NCBI RefSeq assembly: GCF_001418565.1
Contig: NZ_LIQQ01000018.1
Location: forward strand, 1 to 32,406
Source of the DNA: Streptomyces graminilatus
Lineage (GTDB): Bacteria > Actinomycetota > Actinomycetes > Streptomycetales > Streptomycetaceae
Direction of reading: 5' to 3'
Length of the DNA stretch: 32,406 nucleotides
The stretch's first letter is position 1. The number at the start of each line of letters is the position of its first letter. Below the pieces are notes generated by a model, which made no database searches, had not been told where the DNA came from, and saw nothing but the letters and a program-made list of their open reading frames with translations. This document shows positions 9,424 through 17,084 of the stretch, piece after piece. Both the position numbers and the translations under genes were made by a program.

Positions 9424-9437
9424 GCCGCACGAGCCTT

Positions 9438-11111
9438 CTAGGCCGTCGCCCGTGCCGCCGCCCGGCCCGCCGCACGGCCCGAGAAGAGGCAGCCGCCGAG
9501 GAAGGTGCCCTCCAGGGCGTTGTAGCCGTGGACGCCGCCACCGCCGAAGCCGGCCACCTCACCGGCCGCGTACAGCCCCTCGACGGGTTCGCCCGTCACG
9601 CCGAGCGCGCGGGAGTCGAGGTCCGTCTGGATGCCGCCGAGGGTCTTGCGGGTCAGGACGTGGAGCTTGACGCCGATGAGCGGGCCGGCCTCCGGGTCGA
9701 GGATGCGGTGCGGGGCGGCGGTGCGGCCGAGCCGGTCGCCTATGTAGCGGCGGGAGTTGCGGATGCCCTGGACCTGTGCGTCCTTGCTGTACGGGTTGGC
9801 CATCTGGAGGTCGCGGGCCTCGATCTGGCGGCGCACCAGGTCCGCGTCGAGCAGCGGCTTGTCGGTCAGCCCGTTCATCTTCATGACGAGTTCGTCGAGG
9901 GTGGCGGCGACCACGAAGTCCGCGCCGTGCTTGACGAAGTCGGCGACCGGACCGGGGGCGCCCTTGCCGAGGACACGCTCCTTGAGGAACGCCTTGCGGT
10001 TCTTGGCGGTGATGTCGGGGTTCTGTTCGGAGCCCGACAGGGCGAACTCCTTCTCGATGATCCGCTGGGTGAGGACGAACCAGGAGTGGTCGTGCTCGGC
10101 GAGGTCCTCGGTGGTGCGCAGGTGCCTGAGGGTGCCGAGGGTGTCGTACCCGGGCAGACAGGGGTCGGGCAGACGGCGGCCCAGCGCGTCGAACCACATG
10201 GAGGACGGGCCGGGCAGGATGCGGATGCCGTGGCCGGGCCAGACCGGGTTCCAGTTCTGGAGGCCCTCCGTGTAGTGCCACATGCGGTCCCGGTTGACGA
10301 GGCGCACGCCCGCCCCGGCGCTGATGTCGAGCATCCGCCCGTCGACGTAGGCGGGCACGCCGGTGACCATGTTCGCCGGGGCGGTGCCGAGCCGTTCGGG
10401 CCAGTACCGGCGCACGATGTCGTGGTTGGCGCCGATGCCGCCGGTGGTGACGATCACTGCCTGGGCGGTGAGTTCGAAGTCGCCGATCCGGTCCCGGTTG
10501 GACGCCACTCCGCGCGGCGAGTCGTCATCGGCGAGGACCGTGCCGCGTACGCCGCGCGCGGCGCCGTCCGTGAGGACGAGTTCGTCGACCTGGTGGCGGT
10601 GGTAGAAGGTCAGCAGTCCGGCGAGGGACGCCTCCTTGGCGCTGCGCACGAACGGTTCGACGACTCCGGTGCCGGTGCCCCACGCGACGTGGAAGCGGGG
10701 TACGGAGTTGCCGTGCCCGTGGGCGCGCAGGTCACCGCGTTCCGCCCAGCCGACCGTCGGCAGGAACGAGATGCCGTGCCCGGCGAGCCAGGACCGCTTC
10801 TCCCCCGCCGCGAACTCCACGTAGGCGCGGGCCCATTTCACCGCCCAGGAGTCCTCGTCGTCGACCCGGTCGAACCCGGCGCTGCCCTGCCAGTCGCTCC
10901 AGGCGAGGTCGAGGGAGTCCTTGATGCCGACGCGCCGCTGCTCCGGGGAGTCCACGAGGAACAGCCCGCCGAACGACCAGAAGGCCTGTCCGCCGAGGTT
11001 GGCGGCGTTCTCCTGGTCGACGAGCGCGACCCGCCTGCCCTGACTGGTCAGTTCGTGCGCCGCGACCAGGCCGGCGAGGCCGGCTCCGACGACGATGACG
11101 TCCGCATCCAT
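9438..11111 (-). CDS. FAD-binding dehydrogenase (fumarate reductase/KstD-like)
   Basis: 557-residue flavoprotein. It opens with the FAD Rossmann motif DVIVVGAGLAGLVAAHELTS, then GGQAFWSFGGLF; near the end it has the second FAD contact LYAAGEVAGFGGGGVHGYNA followed by LEGTFLGGCLFSGRAAGR. This is the layout of the succinate dehydrogenase/fumarate reductase flavoprotein group that includes 3-ketosteroid delta-1-dehydrogenases. The substrate cannot be read; steroid activity would be a guess. The ATG at 11111 follows AAAGGGAAC. Only 17 bases separate it from the TetR gene upstream on the same strand, so the two form an operon that the TetR protein probably controls. Confidence 0.9.
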   Translation of the reverse strand: MDADVIVVGAGLAGLVAAHELTSQGRRVALVDQENAANLGGQAFWSFGGLFLVDSPEQRRVGIKDSLDLAWSDWQGSAGFDRVDDEDSWAVKWARAYVEFAAGEKRSWLAGHGISFLPTVGWAERGDLRAHGHGNSVPRFHVAWGTGTGVVEPFVRSAKEASLAGLLTFYHRHQVDELVLTDGAARGVRGTVLADDDSPRGVASNRDRIGDFELTAQAVIVTTGGIGANHDIVRRYWPERLGTAPANMVTGVPAYVDGRMLDISAGAGVRLVNRDRMWHYTEGLQNWNPVWPGHGIRILPGPSSMWFDALGRRLPDPCLPGYDTLGTLRHLRTTEDLAEHDHSWFVLTQRIIEKEFALSGSEQNPDITAKNRKAFLKERVLGKGAPGPVADFVKHGADFVVAATLDELVMKMNGLTDKPLLDADLVRRQIEARDLQMANPYSKDAQVQGIRNSRRYIGDRLGRTAAPHRILDPEAGPLIGVKLHVLTRKTLGGIQTDLDSRALGVTGEPVEGLYAAGEVAGFGGGGVHGYNALEGTFLGGCLFSGRAAGRAAARATA

Positions 11112-11128
11112 GGCGACCGTTCCCTTTC

Positions 11129-11770
11129 TCATCCGCCGCTGCGCGCGGCCGGGTTGTCGCTGCCGTCGGTGAGCAGTGCGGTCAGCAACTGCTTGAGCCA
11201 CGCGCGCGCGTGCTCGACGTCCTTGTCCAGCAGCAGTCGGGTCGTGACCCCGTCGTACGCGGCGATCACCGCGTGGGCGGCGCCCTCGGCGCCGCCGAGT
11301 ACGACGGGCAGTTCGGTGTGTCCGGCGGCGCGGGCGAGCCGGTCCGCGACGGCCCGCCGCAGCCGCTCGCGGTGCTCCAGGAGGGTCTGGGCGACGGCGG
11401 GGTCCCGGGCCGCGTGGACCAGGAAGTCGGTCTTGACCAGCAGCCAGTCCAGGTCGAGCAGGAGGACCTCGGTGACCCGGTCGACGGCCGCCGGCACGTC
11501 GAGATCCGGGCCGTCCAGGGCGAGCGCGCCCGCGACCTGGTCGGCGATCAGTCCGGCACGTTCCGCGTAGAGGGCGAAGAACAGCTCGTCGAGGCTGCCG
11601 AAGTTCGAGTAGAAGGCGCCTCTGCTGTAGCCGGCGGCCTCGCAGACCTCCTCGATGGAGACCCTTCCGAACCCCTTCGCGGCGAACACCGCGAAGGCGG
11701 CCTCCAGCAGATTGGCCCGCGTCCGCACCCGCCGCTTCGTCACGCGTCCCGTCGTTCCCTCGACCGCCAT
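11129..11770 (-). CDS. TetR family transcriptional regulator
   Basis: 213 residues. The N-terminal DNA-binding domain (about residues 15-65) shows the TetR pattern TRANLLEAAFAVFAAKGFGR, with the recognition helix in VCEAAGYSRGAFYSNFGSLDEL. The C-terminal region is a helical ligand-binding and dimerisation domain with no recognisable ligand signature. ATG 11770 (MAVEGTTG) is chosen with GGAGGG upstream; the frame is open to 11842, but that extension would translate through the two palindromes that look like its own operator. First gene of an operon with the FAD dehydrogenase and divergent from the MBL hydrolase; autorepression is likely. Confidence 0.93.
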   Translation of the reverse strand: MAVEGTTGRVTKRRVRTRANLLEAAFAVFAAKGFGRVSIEEVCEAAGYSRGAFYSNFGSLDELFFALYAERAGLIADQVAGALALDGPDLDVPAAVDRVTEVLLLDLDWLLVKTDFLVHAARDPAVAQTLLEHRERLRRAVADRLARAAGHTELPVVLGGAEGAAHAVIAAYDGVTTRLLLDKDVEHARAWLKQLLTALLTDGSDNPAARSGG

Positions 11771-11806
11771 GCCGATGCCCGCCCTCCGTTCGCCCAGCCT
11801 CCGTTC

Positions 11807-11839
11807 GATACACGAATGTATCCGATACATCGATGTATC
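11807..11839. promoter_or_regulatory. Tandem palindromic operator, probably for the TetR protein
   Basis: Site 1 is GATACACGAATGTATC (11807-11822; six-base arms, CGAA centre). Site 2 is GATACATCGATGTATC (11824-11839), a perfect 16-bp palindrome. Their starts are 17 bases apart. They lie 37-69 bases upstream of the TetR start and about 93 bases upstream of the divergent MBL gene. Position, symmetry and AT-rich arms fit a TetR operator controlling both directions. Confidence 0.8.
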
Positions 11840-11931
11840 CAAAGGGTCCGGAGGGGAGGGATCGGTGATCCACCGGGCGCCGTCTGATTTGCTGTGCGTG
11901 ATCCGGCAGCCGACTGCAGAACGGGAAGACC

Positions 11932-12672
11932 ATGCGGGCAGACGTCCAGCGAGTCGCCGACGGCATTTACCTCGTGCACGGAAGCGACACCAACTGGGTG
12001 ATCCTCACCGAGGGGGACACCGCCACCCTGATCGACACCGGATACCCGGGCGACCGGCATCTGGTGCTCGACTCGCTCGCGCAGGTGGGGAGTTCACCGG
12101 AGGCCGTCGCGGCGATCCTCGTCACGCACGCCCACAACGACCACATCGGCTCGGCCGAGTACCTGCGCTCGGCGTACGGCACACCGGTGCTGACCCACGA
12201 GGCCGAAGTCCCGCACGCGCGCCGGGACTTCCTGCACCAGGTGAGCGTCGGCGAGGTGGTCGGCAACGGCTGGCGGCCCGGCGTACTGCCCTGGGCCGTG
12301 CGCGCGATCCGCTCCGGCGGCACCAGGCAGGTGCCGGTCGCCGAGCCGCGGCCGTTCCCGGAGGCGCTCGATCTGCCGGGCGGGCCCGTGCCCGTGCACA
12401 CCCCGGGGCACACGGACGGGCACTGCGCCTTCCTGCTCCCGGACGCCGGGGTCGTGGTCTCCGGCGACGCCCTGGTCAGCGGGCACCCGACCTCCCGCCT
12501 CAAGGGCCCGCAACTGCTGCCCGACATGTTCCACCGGGAGCGCGAGCGCGCGGTGGCCTCGCTGGACCTGCTGGAAGGGCTCGCGGCCGACGTCGTACTG
12601 CCCGGTCACGGGCCCGTGCACCACGGCAGTGTGCGCGAGGCGGCCGGGCGGGCCCGGGAGCGGGCGCTGTGA
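11932..12672 (+). CDS. MBL-fold metallo-hydrolase
   Basis: 246-residue metallo-beta-lactamase-fold protein. The metal-binding motif THAHNDHIG supplies His66, His68, Asp70 and His71; further ligands are in HTPGHTDGHCAF, SGDALVSGHP and LPGHGPVH. That set fits a glyoxalase II-like or lactonase-like di-zinc hydrolase; the substrate is unknown. ATG 11932 has GGGAAG upstream. Divergent from the TetR gene across the tandem operator, so it may be co-regulated with the FAD dehydrogenase, perhaps as two steps on one compound (inference). Confidence 0.9.
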   Translation: MRADVQRVADGIYLVHGSDTNWVILTEGDTATLIDTGYPGDRHLVLDSLAQVGSSPEAVAAILVTHAHNDHIGSAEYLRSAYGTPVLTHEAEVPHARRDFLHQVSVGEVVGNGWRPGVLPWAVRAIRSGGTRQVPVAEPRPFPEALDLPGGPVPVHTPGHTDGHCAFLLPDAGVVVSGDALVSGHPTSRLKGPQLLPDMFHRERERAVASLDLLEGLAADVVLPGHGPVHHGSVREAAGRARERAL

Positions 12673-12688
12673 GGTGACGCGGTGAAGA

Positions 12689-12707
12689 AGCGCTGTGAAG
12701 TGGCGCT
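12689..12707. other. Small inverted repeat between the MBL and DUF4032 genes
   Basis: AGCGC (12689-12693) and GCGCT (12703-12707) flank nine bases. TAGAGT at 12709-12714 directly after it resembles a -10 element for the next gene, but no good -35 is seen at 17-18 bases. It may be an operator or a weak terminator. Confidence 0.3.
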
Positions 12708-12762
12708 CTAGAGTGAGCCGACGATCACCGGCCAAATGTGAACGAACAAGAACGGTCTAGCC

Positions 12763-14016
12763 ATGGCATTGCAGATCAGCGCCACCAACCCCGAGCACCC
12801 CGCACTCCTGCTCGAACTGCCGTGGCACCTCCCCCTGGAGGAGTGGCCCGACCGCTACCTCGTGCCGCTGCCGCGCGGTATCTCCCGGCACGTCGTGCGC
12901 TACGCGCGCGCGGGCGACGAGGTGATAGCGGTCAAGGAGCTGGCGGAACGTCCCGCCCTGCGCGAGTACGAGCTGCTGGTGGACCTGGACCGGCTCGGCA
13001 TCCCGGCCGTGGACCCCCTGGGCGTGGTCACCGGACGCCTCACCGACGGGGGCGACGCGCTGGAGCCGGTGCTGATCACCCGGCACCTCGGCGGCTCCAT
13101 GCCGTACCGCTCGATGTTCGAGACGACGATGCGCCCGGCCACCATGCACCGGCTGATGGACGCGCTGGCCGTGCTGCTGGTCCGGCTCCACCTCGCCGGG
13201 TTCGCCTGGGGCGACTGCTCGCTGTCCAACACCCTGTTCCGGCGGGACGCGGGCGCGTACGCCGCCTACCTGGTCGACGCCGAGACCGGCGATCTGCACC
13301 CGCAGCTCAGCGACGGGCAGCGCGAGTACGACCTCGACCTCGCCCGCGTCAACATCAGCGGTGAGCTGCTGGACCTGGAGGCGTCCGGGGCGCTGCACCC
13401 CTCCGTCGACGCGATCGAGTTCGGCATGGAGATCTGCGCGCGCTACCAGCGGCTGTGGCAGGAGCTGACCCGCACCTCGGTCTACCCGGCGGGCAAGTAC
13501 CACTACATCGAGCGCCGCATCCGGCGCCTCAACGACCTCGGTTTCGACGTGGCCGAGATGCAGATCGAGCACTCCTCGAACGGCGACACGGTGACCTTCG
13601 TGCCGAAGGTCGTCGACGCGGGCCACCACCAGCGGCAACTGCTGCGGCTGACCGGGCTCGACACCGAGGAGAACCAGGCGCGGCGGCTCCTCAACGACCT
13701 GGAGAGCTGGATGGCCACCCAGGACGACTACGAGCCCGGCGACCCCCTCGGCGCCAGCCCGGAGGTGCTCGCGCACAGATGGGTGCGGGAGGTGTTCCGG
13801 CCGACCGTCCGTGAGGTGCCGCGCGAGCTGCGCGGGAACGTGGACCCGGCCGAGATCTACCACCAGCTCCTGGAGCACCGCTGGTACCTGTCCGAGCGGG
13901 CGCAGCACGACATCGGGCTGGACGAGGCGGTCAGGGACTACATCGCGAACATCCTGCCCAAGGCCCGGCAGGCGCTGCCCCTGCCGACGGACGAGGAGGC
14001 GGCCCCGCCCGCCTGA
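12763..14016 (+). CDS. DUF4032 protein with kinase-like fold
   Basis: 417 residues. The first half reads like a lipopolysaccharide-kinase-type protein kinase fold: DEVIAVKELAERPALREYE with a candidate ATP lysine Lys58, hinge-like LITRHLGG, catalytic-loop-like FAWGDCSLSNTLF with Asp151 and Asn156, and YLVDAETG with Asp172 at the metal-binding (DFG-like) position. The second half (ERRIRRLNDLGFDVAEMQIEH through LDEAVRDYIANILPKARQAL) is the DUF4032 region. The family is widespread in actinobacteria and its substrate is not known to me. ATG 12763 is the obvious start, although its ribosome-binding site is weak. It converges on the stress-protein gene with one base between stops. Confidence 0.88.
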   Translation: MALQISATNPEHPALLLELPWHLPLEEWPDRYLVPLPRGISRHVVRYARAGDEVIAVKELAERPALREYELLVDLDRLGIPAVDPLGVVTGRLTDGGDALEPVLITRHLGGSMPYRSMFETTMRPATMHRLMDALAVLLVRLHLAGFAWGDCSLSNTLFRRDAGAYAAYLVDAETGDLHPQLSDGQREYDLDLARVNISGELLDLEASGALHPSVDAIEFGMEICARYQRLWQELTRTSVYPAGKYHYIERRIRRLNDLGFDVAEMQIEHSSNGDTVTFVPKVVDAGHHQRQLLRLTGLDTEENQARRLLNDLESWMATQDDYEPGDPLGASPEVLAHRWVREVFRPTVREVPRELRGNVDPAEIYHQLLEHRWYLSERAQHDIGLDEAVRDYIANILPKARQALPLPTDEEAAPPA

Positions 14017-14017
14017 G

Positions 14018-14890
14018 TCACTCGTGCGGGACCACGGCCACCGGGCAGTGCGCGTGGTGCAGTACGCCGTGGGCGACCGAGCCGATCCGCGCGCCCACGG
14101 CCGAGCGGTGGGCGCGCCGCCCCACGACCAGGAGCTGCGCCCCCGGGGCCACCGACAGCAGCACCTCGCCGGCGCTGCCCATCTCCAGGTGCTGGGTGAC
14201 GGGCACCTCGGGGAAGCGCTCGCGCCACGGGTCCAGAGCGGCGGCGAGCGCGTTCCTCTCGTACGGCTCCAGGCCCCCGGACTCGTCGAGGAGCCTCAGC
14301 GAGCCCGGGCTGTACGCGAACACCGGCGGCAGGCTCCACGCGCGTACGGCACGGACGCCGGCGCCACGGGCCGCCGCGGTCTCGAACGCGAACCGCAGGG
14401 CGGGCTCGCTCTCCTCCGGGTCGCCGTGCTGTCCGACGACGACCTCCCGGCCGGCCGCCTCGTCGGAGGCGCGGTCCTCCGCGCGGACCAGGACGACGGG
14501 CCGGGTGGACTCGGCGATCACGTGCTGCCCGACGGAGCCGAGCAGGAACCCGACGACGGCCCCGTGTCCACGGGAGCCGAGCACCAGTATCTCGGACCGG
14601 GCGGCGGCCTCGGCGAGCGAGTGCGCCACGTTCCCCTCGACCACGTCGACGGTCAGGTCCAGCTCCGGATGACGTTCGGCGACGCTCCGCGCGGCCTCGT
14701 CCACTCCGTCCCGCATCCACTGGTCGTGGGTCTCCCGGCTCGCGGCCCCGAACGCCTGGTCGGGCACCGACTGCCAGGCGTGCACCACACGCAGGGGGAG
14801 GTCCCGGCGTACGGCCTCGCGGGCCGCCCAGGCGAGCGCCGCGTCGCTCTCGGCCGTTCCGTCGACCCCTGCCGTGATCGGGCGTGTCAT
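14018..14890 (-). CDS. Universal stress protein, two UspA domains
   Basis: 290 residues with two tandem UspA domains (about 1-140 and 150-290). The first has the ATP-binding pattern G-x2-G-x9-G-S in GSRGHGAVVGFLLGSVGQHV; the second has a degenerate form, GRRAHRSAVGARIGSVAHG, where the second glycine of the pattern is His. So nucleotide may bind only in the first half. Tandem USPs are common in actinobacteria and are induced by hypoxia or stationary phase in related organisms; the trigger here is not visible. ATG 14890 has GGAGG six to eight bases upstream. Confidence 0.93.
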   Translation of the reverse strand: MTRPITAGVDGTAESDAALAWAAREAVRRDLPLRVVHAWQSVPDQAFGAASRETHDQWMRDGVDEAARSVAERHPELDLTVDVVEGNVAHSLAEAAARSEILVLGSRGHGAVVGFLLGSVGQHVIAESTRPVVLVRAEDRASDEAAGREVVVGQHGDPEESEPALRFAFETAAARGAGVRAVRAWSLPPVFAYSPGSLRLLDESGGLEPYERNALAAALDPWRERFPEVPVTQHLEMGSAGEVLLSVAPGAQLLVVGRRAHRSAVGARIGSVAHGVLHHAHCPVAVVPHE

Positions 14891-14942
14891 ACGGGCCCCT
14901 CCGTGTCGTGATCACCAGATGCGTACCGGACCCAGTCTTCCC

Positions 14943-14948
14943 TAACCT
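14943..14948 (+). promoter_or_regulatory. -10-like element of a possibly leaderless VOC transcript
   Basis: TAACCT ends six bases before ATG 14955 and there is no Shine-Dalgarno sequence between them, the spacing expected for a leaderless mRNA. The -35 region (TGCGTA, 14920-14925) is weak. Confidence 0.35.
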
Positions 14949-14954
14949 GCGGGC

Positions 14955-15308
14955 ATGGCCTTGGAATGGGAACAAGTGATCGTGGACGCGGCGGACCCGG
15001 CGGCGCTGGGGCGCTGGTGGGCCGAGGCACTCGGCTGGGCGGTCGTCGACGACTCTCCCGAGGAGTACGAGATCCGCCCGGCACCGGACCGGCTGCCCGG
15101 CCTGCTCTTCGTACGCGTCCCGGAGGCGAAGTCCGTCAAGAACCGGCTGCACCTCGACTTCCGGCCCGACGACCACCGGGCCGAGGTCGACCGGCTGCTG
15201 GCCCTCGGAGCGCGTCACGTGGACATCGGCCAGGGAGAACAGTCCTGGACCACTCTGGTGGACCCTGAGGGCAACGAGTTCTGTGTGCTCGCCACGCGTA
15301 GGGGCTGA
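14955..15308 (+). CDS. VOC (glyoxalase-like) family protein
   Basis: 117-residue single vicinal-oxygen-chelate module. It opens WEQVIVDAADPAALGRWWAEALGW and ends TTLVDPEGNEFCVLATRRG, the standard beginning and end of the glyoxalase/bleomycin-resistance fold; RLHLDFRPDD carries a probable metal-ligand histidine, and the terminal NEF supplies a glutamate. Substrate unknown; such small VOC proteins are usually dimers. Divergent from the universal stress gene, with only 64 bases between starts. Confidence 0.87.
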   Translation: MALEWEQVIVDAADPAALGRWWAEALGWAVVDDSPEEYEIRPAPDRLPGLLFVRVPEAKSVKNRLHLDFRPDDHRAEVDRLLALGARHVDIGQGEQSWTTLVDPEGNEFCVLATRRG

Positions 15309-15334
15309 CCCCGGCGAAGCGCGGCGATCGAACC

Positions 15335-15340
15335 TACGAT
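15335..15340 (+). promoter_or_regulatory. -10-like TACGAT upstream of the redox phosphorelay operon
   Basis: TACGAT matches the Streptomyces -10 pattern TAnnnT and would place transcription start near 15347, about 60 bases before ATG 15408. No convincing -35 hexamer is found, so an alternative sigma factor or an activator may be needed. Confidence 0.3.
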
Positions 15341-15407
15341 GGGTCGGGGGCGGCGCGGCAGCGGGCTGACGTCGCCCGGTGATTCCGACCGCTCGGGGTG
15401 GAGACGT

Positions 15408-17084
15408 ATGGCACAGGCCGCGGACGCAGCGCGGACCGTCATCATGACCGTGGACGACGATCCCGGGGTGTCCCGGGCCGTCGCCCGTGACCTGCGGCGG
15501 CGCTACGGCGAGTCGTACCGGGTCGTGCGCGCGGAGTCCGGCGAGTCCGCGCTGGACGCGCTGCGGGAGCTGAAGCTGCGCGGTGATCTGGTGGCGGTGA
15601 TCCTGGCCGACTACCGGATGCCGCAGATGAACGGCATCGAGTTCCTCGAACAGGCCCTGGACGTGTATCCGGGCGCGCGGCGCGTGCTGCTGACCGCGTA
15701 CGCGGACACCGACGCGGCGATCGACGCGATCAACGTCGTCGATCTCGACCACTATCTGCTCAAGCCCTGGGATCCGCCCGAGGAGAAGCTGTATCCCGTC
15801 CTCGACGATCTGCTGGAGGCGTGGCGGTGCAGTGACTTCCGGCCGGTGCCGAGCACCAAGGTGGTCGGTCACCGGTGGTCGGCGCGGTCGTCGGACGTAC
15901 GGGAGTTCCTGGCCCGCAACCAGGTGCCGTACCGCTGGTACTCCACCGAGGAACCCGAGGGGCAGCGGCTGCTCGCGGCCTGCGGGCAGGACGGGCAGCG
16001 GGTGCCGGTCGTGATCACGGCGGACGGTACGGCGCTCGTCGAGCCGGAGGTGCCGGAGCTGGCCGCGCAAGTGGGGCTGGCGACGACGCCCACGGCCGAC
16101 TTCTACGACCTGGTCGTCATCGGCGGCGGTCCGGCCGGGCTGGGCGCGGCCGTGTACGGGGCCTCGGAGGGGCTGCGTACGGTGCTCGTGGAGCGGTCGG
16201 CGACCGGCGGGCAGGCCGGGCAGAGTTCGCGGATCGAGAACTACCTGGGCTTCCCCGACGGGGTGTCCGGCGCCCAGCTCACCGACCGGGCGCGGCGGCA
16301 GGCCACGAAGTTCGGCGCCGAGATCCTCTCCGCGCGCGAGGTGACCGGTCTGGAGGTGAGCGGTGCGGCGCGGCTCGTGCGGTTCTCCGACGGGTCGGCG
16401 ATCGCCGCGCACAGTGTGATCCTGGCGACCGGGGTGTCGTACCGGCAGCTGGAGGCTCCGGGGGCCGACGATCTGTCGGGCTGCGGGGTCTTCTACGGGT
16501 CGGCGCTGACCGAGGCCGCCGCCTGCCAGGGCCACGACGTGTACATCGTGGGCGGTGCCAACTCGGCCGGGCAGGCGGCGATGTACCTGTCCAGGGGCGC
16601 CAAGTCGGTGACGCTGCTGGTGCGCGGGGCGGATCTCACCGCGTCGATGTCGCACTATCTGATCCAGCAGATCGCCGAGTCGCCGAACATCTCGGTGCGC
16701 TCCGGCACGGTCGTGGAGGCCGCGCACGGCGGCGACCACCTGGAGCAGTTGACGTTGCGCGACACGGCGAGCGGCCAGACCGAACTGGTCGACGCGCAGT
16801 GGCTGTTCGTGTTCATCGGCGCGGCCCCGCTGACCGACTGGCTGGACGGCACGGTGCTGCGGGACGAGCGCGGGTTCATCCTCGCCGGACCCGATCTGAC
16901 CGCCGACGGACGCCCACCGGCCGACTGGGAGCTGGACCGGCCGCCGTACCACCTGGAGACCAACATCCCCGGCGTGTTCGTCGCCGGGGACGCCCGCGCG
17001 GAGTCCGCCAAGCGGGTCGCGTCCGCCGTCGGAGAGGGAGCCATGGCCGTGATGCTCGTCCACCGGTATCTGGAGCAGTCGTGA
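15408..17084 (+). CDS. Response-regulator receiver fused to thioredoxin-reductase-like flavoprotein
   Basis: 558 residues in three parts. Residues about 8-135 are a receiver domain: MTVDDDPGV acidic pocket, phospho-acceptor Asp68 in ILADYRMPQMNG, LLTAYAD, and YLLKPW with the conserved Lys. Residues about 150-225 resemble a glutaredoxin-like fold (VREFLARNQVPYRWYSTEE, then RVPVVITADGTALVEP) without CxxC. Residues about 230-558 are a thioredoxin-reductase-type flavoprotein: FAD motif VVIGGGPAGLGAAVYG, ATGGQAGQSSRIENYLGFP, NAD(P) motif IVGGANSAGQAAMYLS and FAD contact VAGDARAESAKRVASAVGEG. The CATC disulfide is replaced by FYGSA, so classical thioredoxin reduction is not expected. ATG 15408 has GGAG upstream. 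Its stop overlaps the kinase GTG by four bases. Confidence 0.92.
   Translation: MAQAADAARTVIMTVDDDPGVSRAVARDLRRRYGESYRVVRAESGESALDALRELKLRGDLVAVILADYRMPQMNGIEFLEQALDVYPGARRVLLTAYADTDAAIDAINVVDLDHYLLKPWDPPEEKLYPVLDDLLEAWRCSDFRPVPSTKVVGHRWSARSSDVREFLARNQVPYRWYSTEEPEGQRLLAACGQDGQRVPVVITADGTALVEPEVPELAAQVGLATTPTADFYDLVVIGGGPAGLGAAVYGASEGLRTVLVERSATGGQAGQSSRIENYLGFPDGVSGAQLTDRARRQATKFGAEILSAREVTGLEVSGAARLVRFSDGSAIAAHSVILATGVSYRQLEAPGADDLSGCGVFYGSALTEAAACQGHDVYIVGGANSAGQAAMYLSRGAKSVTLLVRGADLTASMSHYLIQQIAESPNISVRSGTVVEAAHGGDHLEQLTLRDTASGQTELVDAQWLFVFIGAAPLTDWLDGTVLRDERGFILAGPDLTADGRPPADWELDRPPYHLETNIPGVFVAGDARAESAKRVASAVGEGAMAVMLVHRYLEQS

Noticed and set aside
9420..9445. CTAGGCCG octamer at both convergent stop codons as a regulatory element
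   Set aside because: Short, direct rather than inverted, and each copy is largely explained by the stop codon and local base composition.
11771..11842. Longer TetR start (MDTSMYRIHSCIE)
   Set aside because: It would translate the two palindromes of the presumed operator; ATG 11770 has a purine-rich site upstream and gives a normal TetR length.
9438..11966. FAD dehydrogenase frame extended to 11966
   Set aside because: The extra 285 codons run antisense-like and out of frame through the TetR gene and operator. ATG 11111 precedes the FAD motif directly and has a ribosome-binding site.
13938..17063. Minus-strand open frame of 1041 codons
   Set aside because: It lies opposite the DUF4032 end, VOC, receiver-flavoprotein and stress-protein genes, is rich in Arg/Pro/Gly/His and shows no domain. 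Long antisense frames are expected at this GC content.
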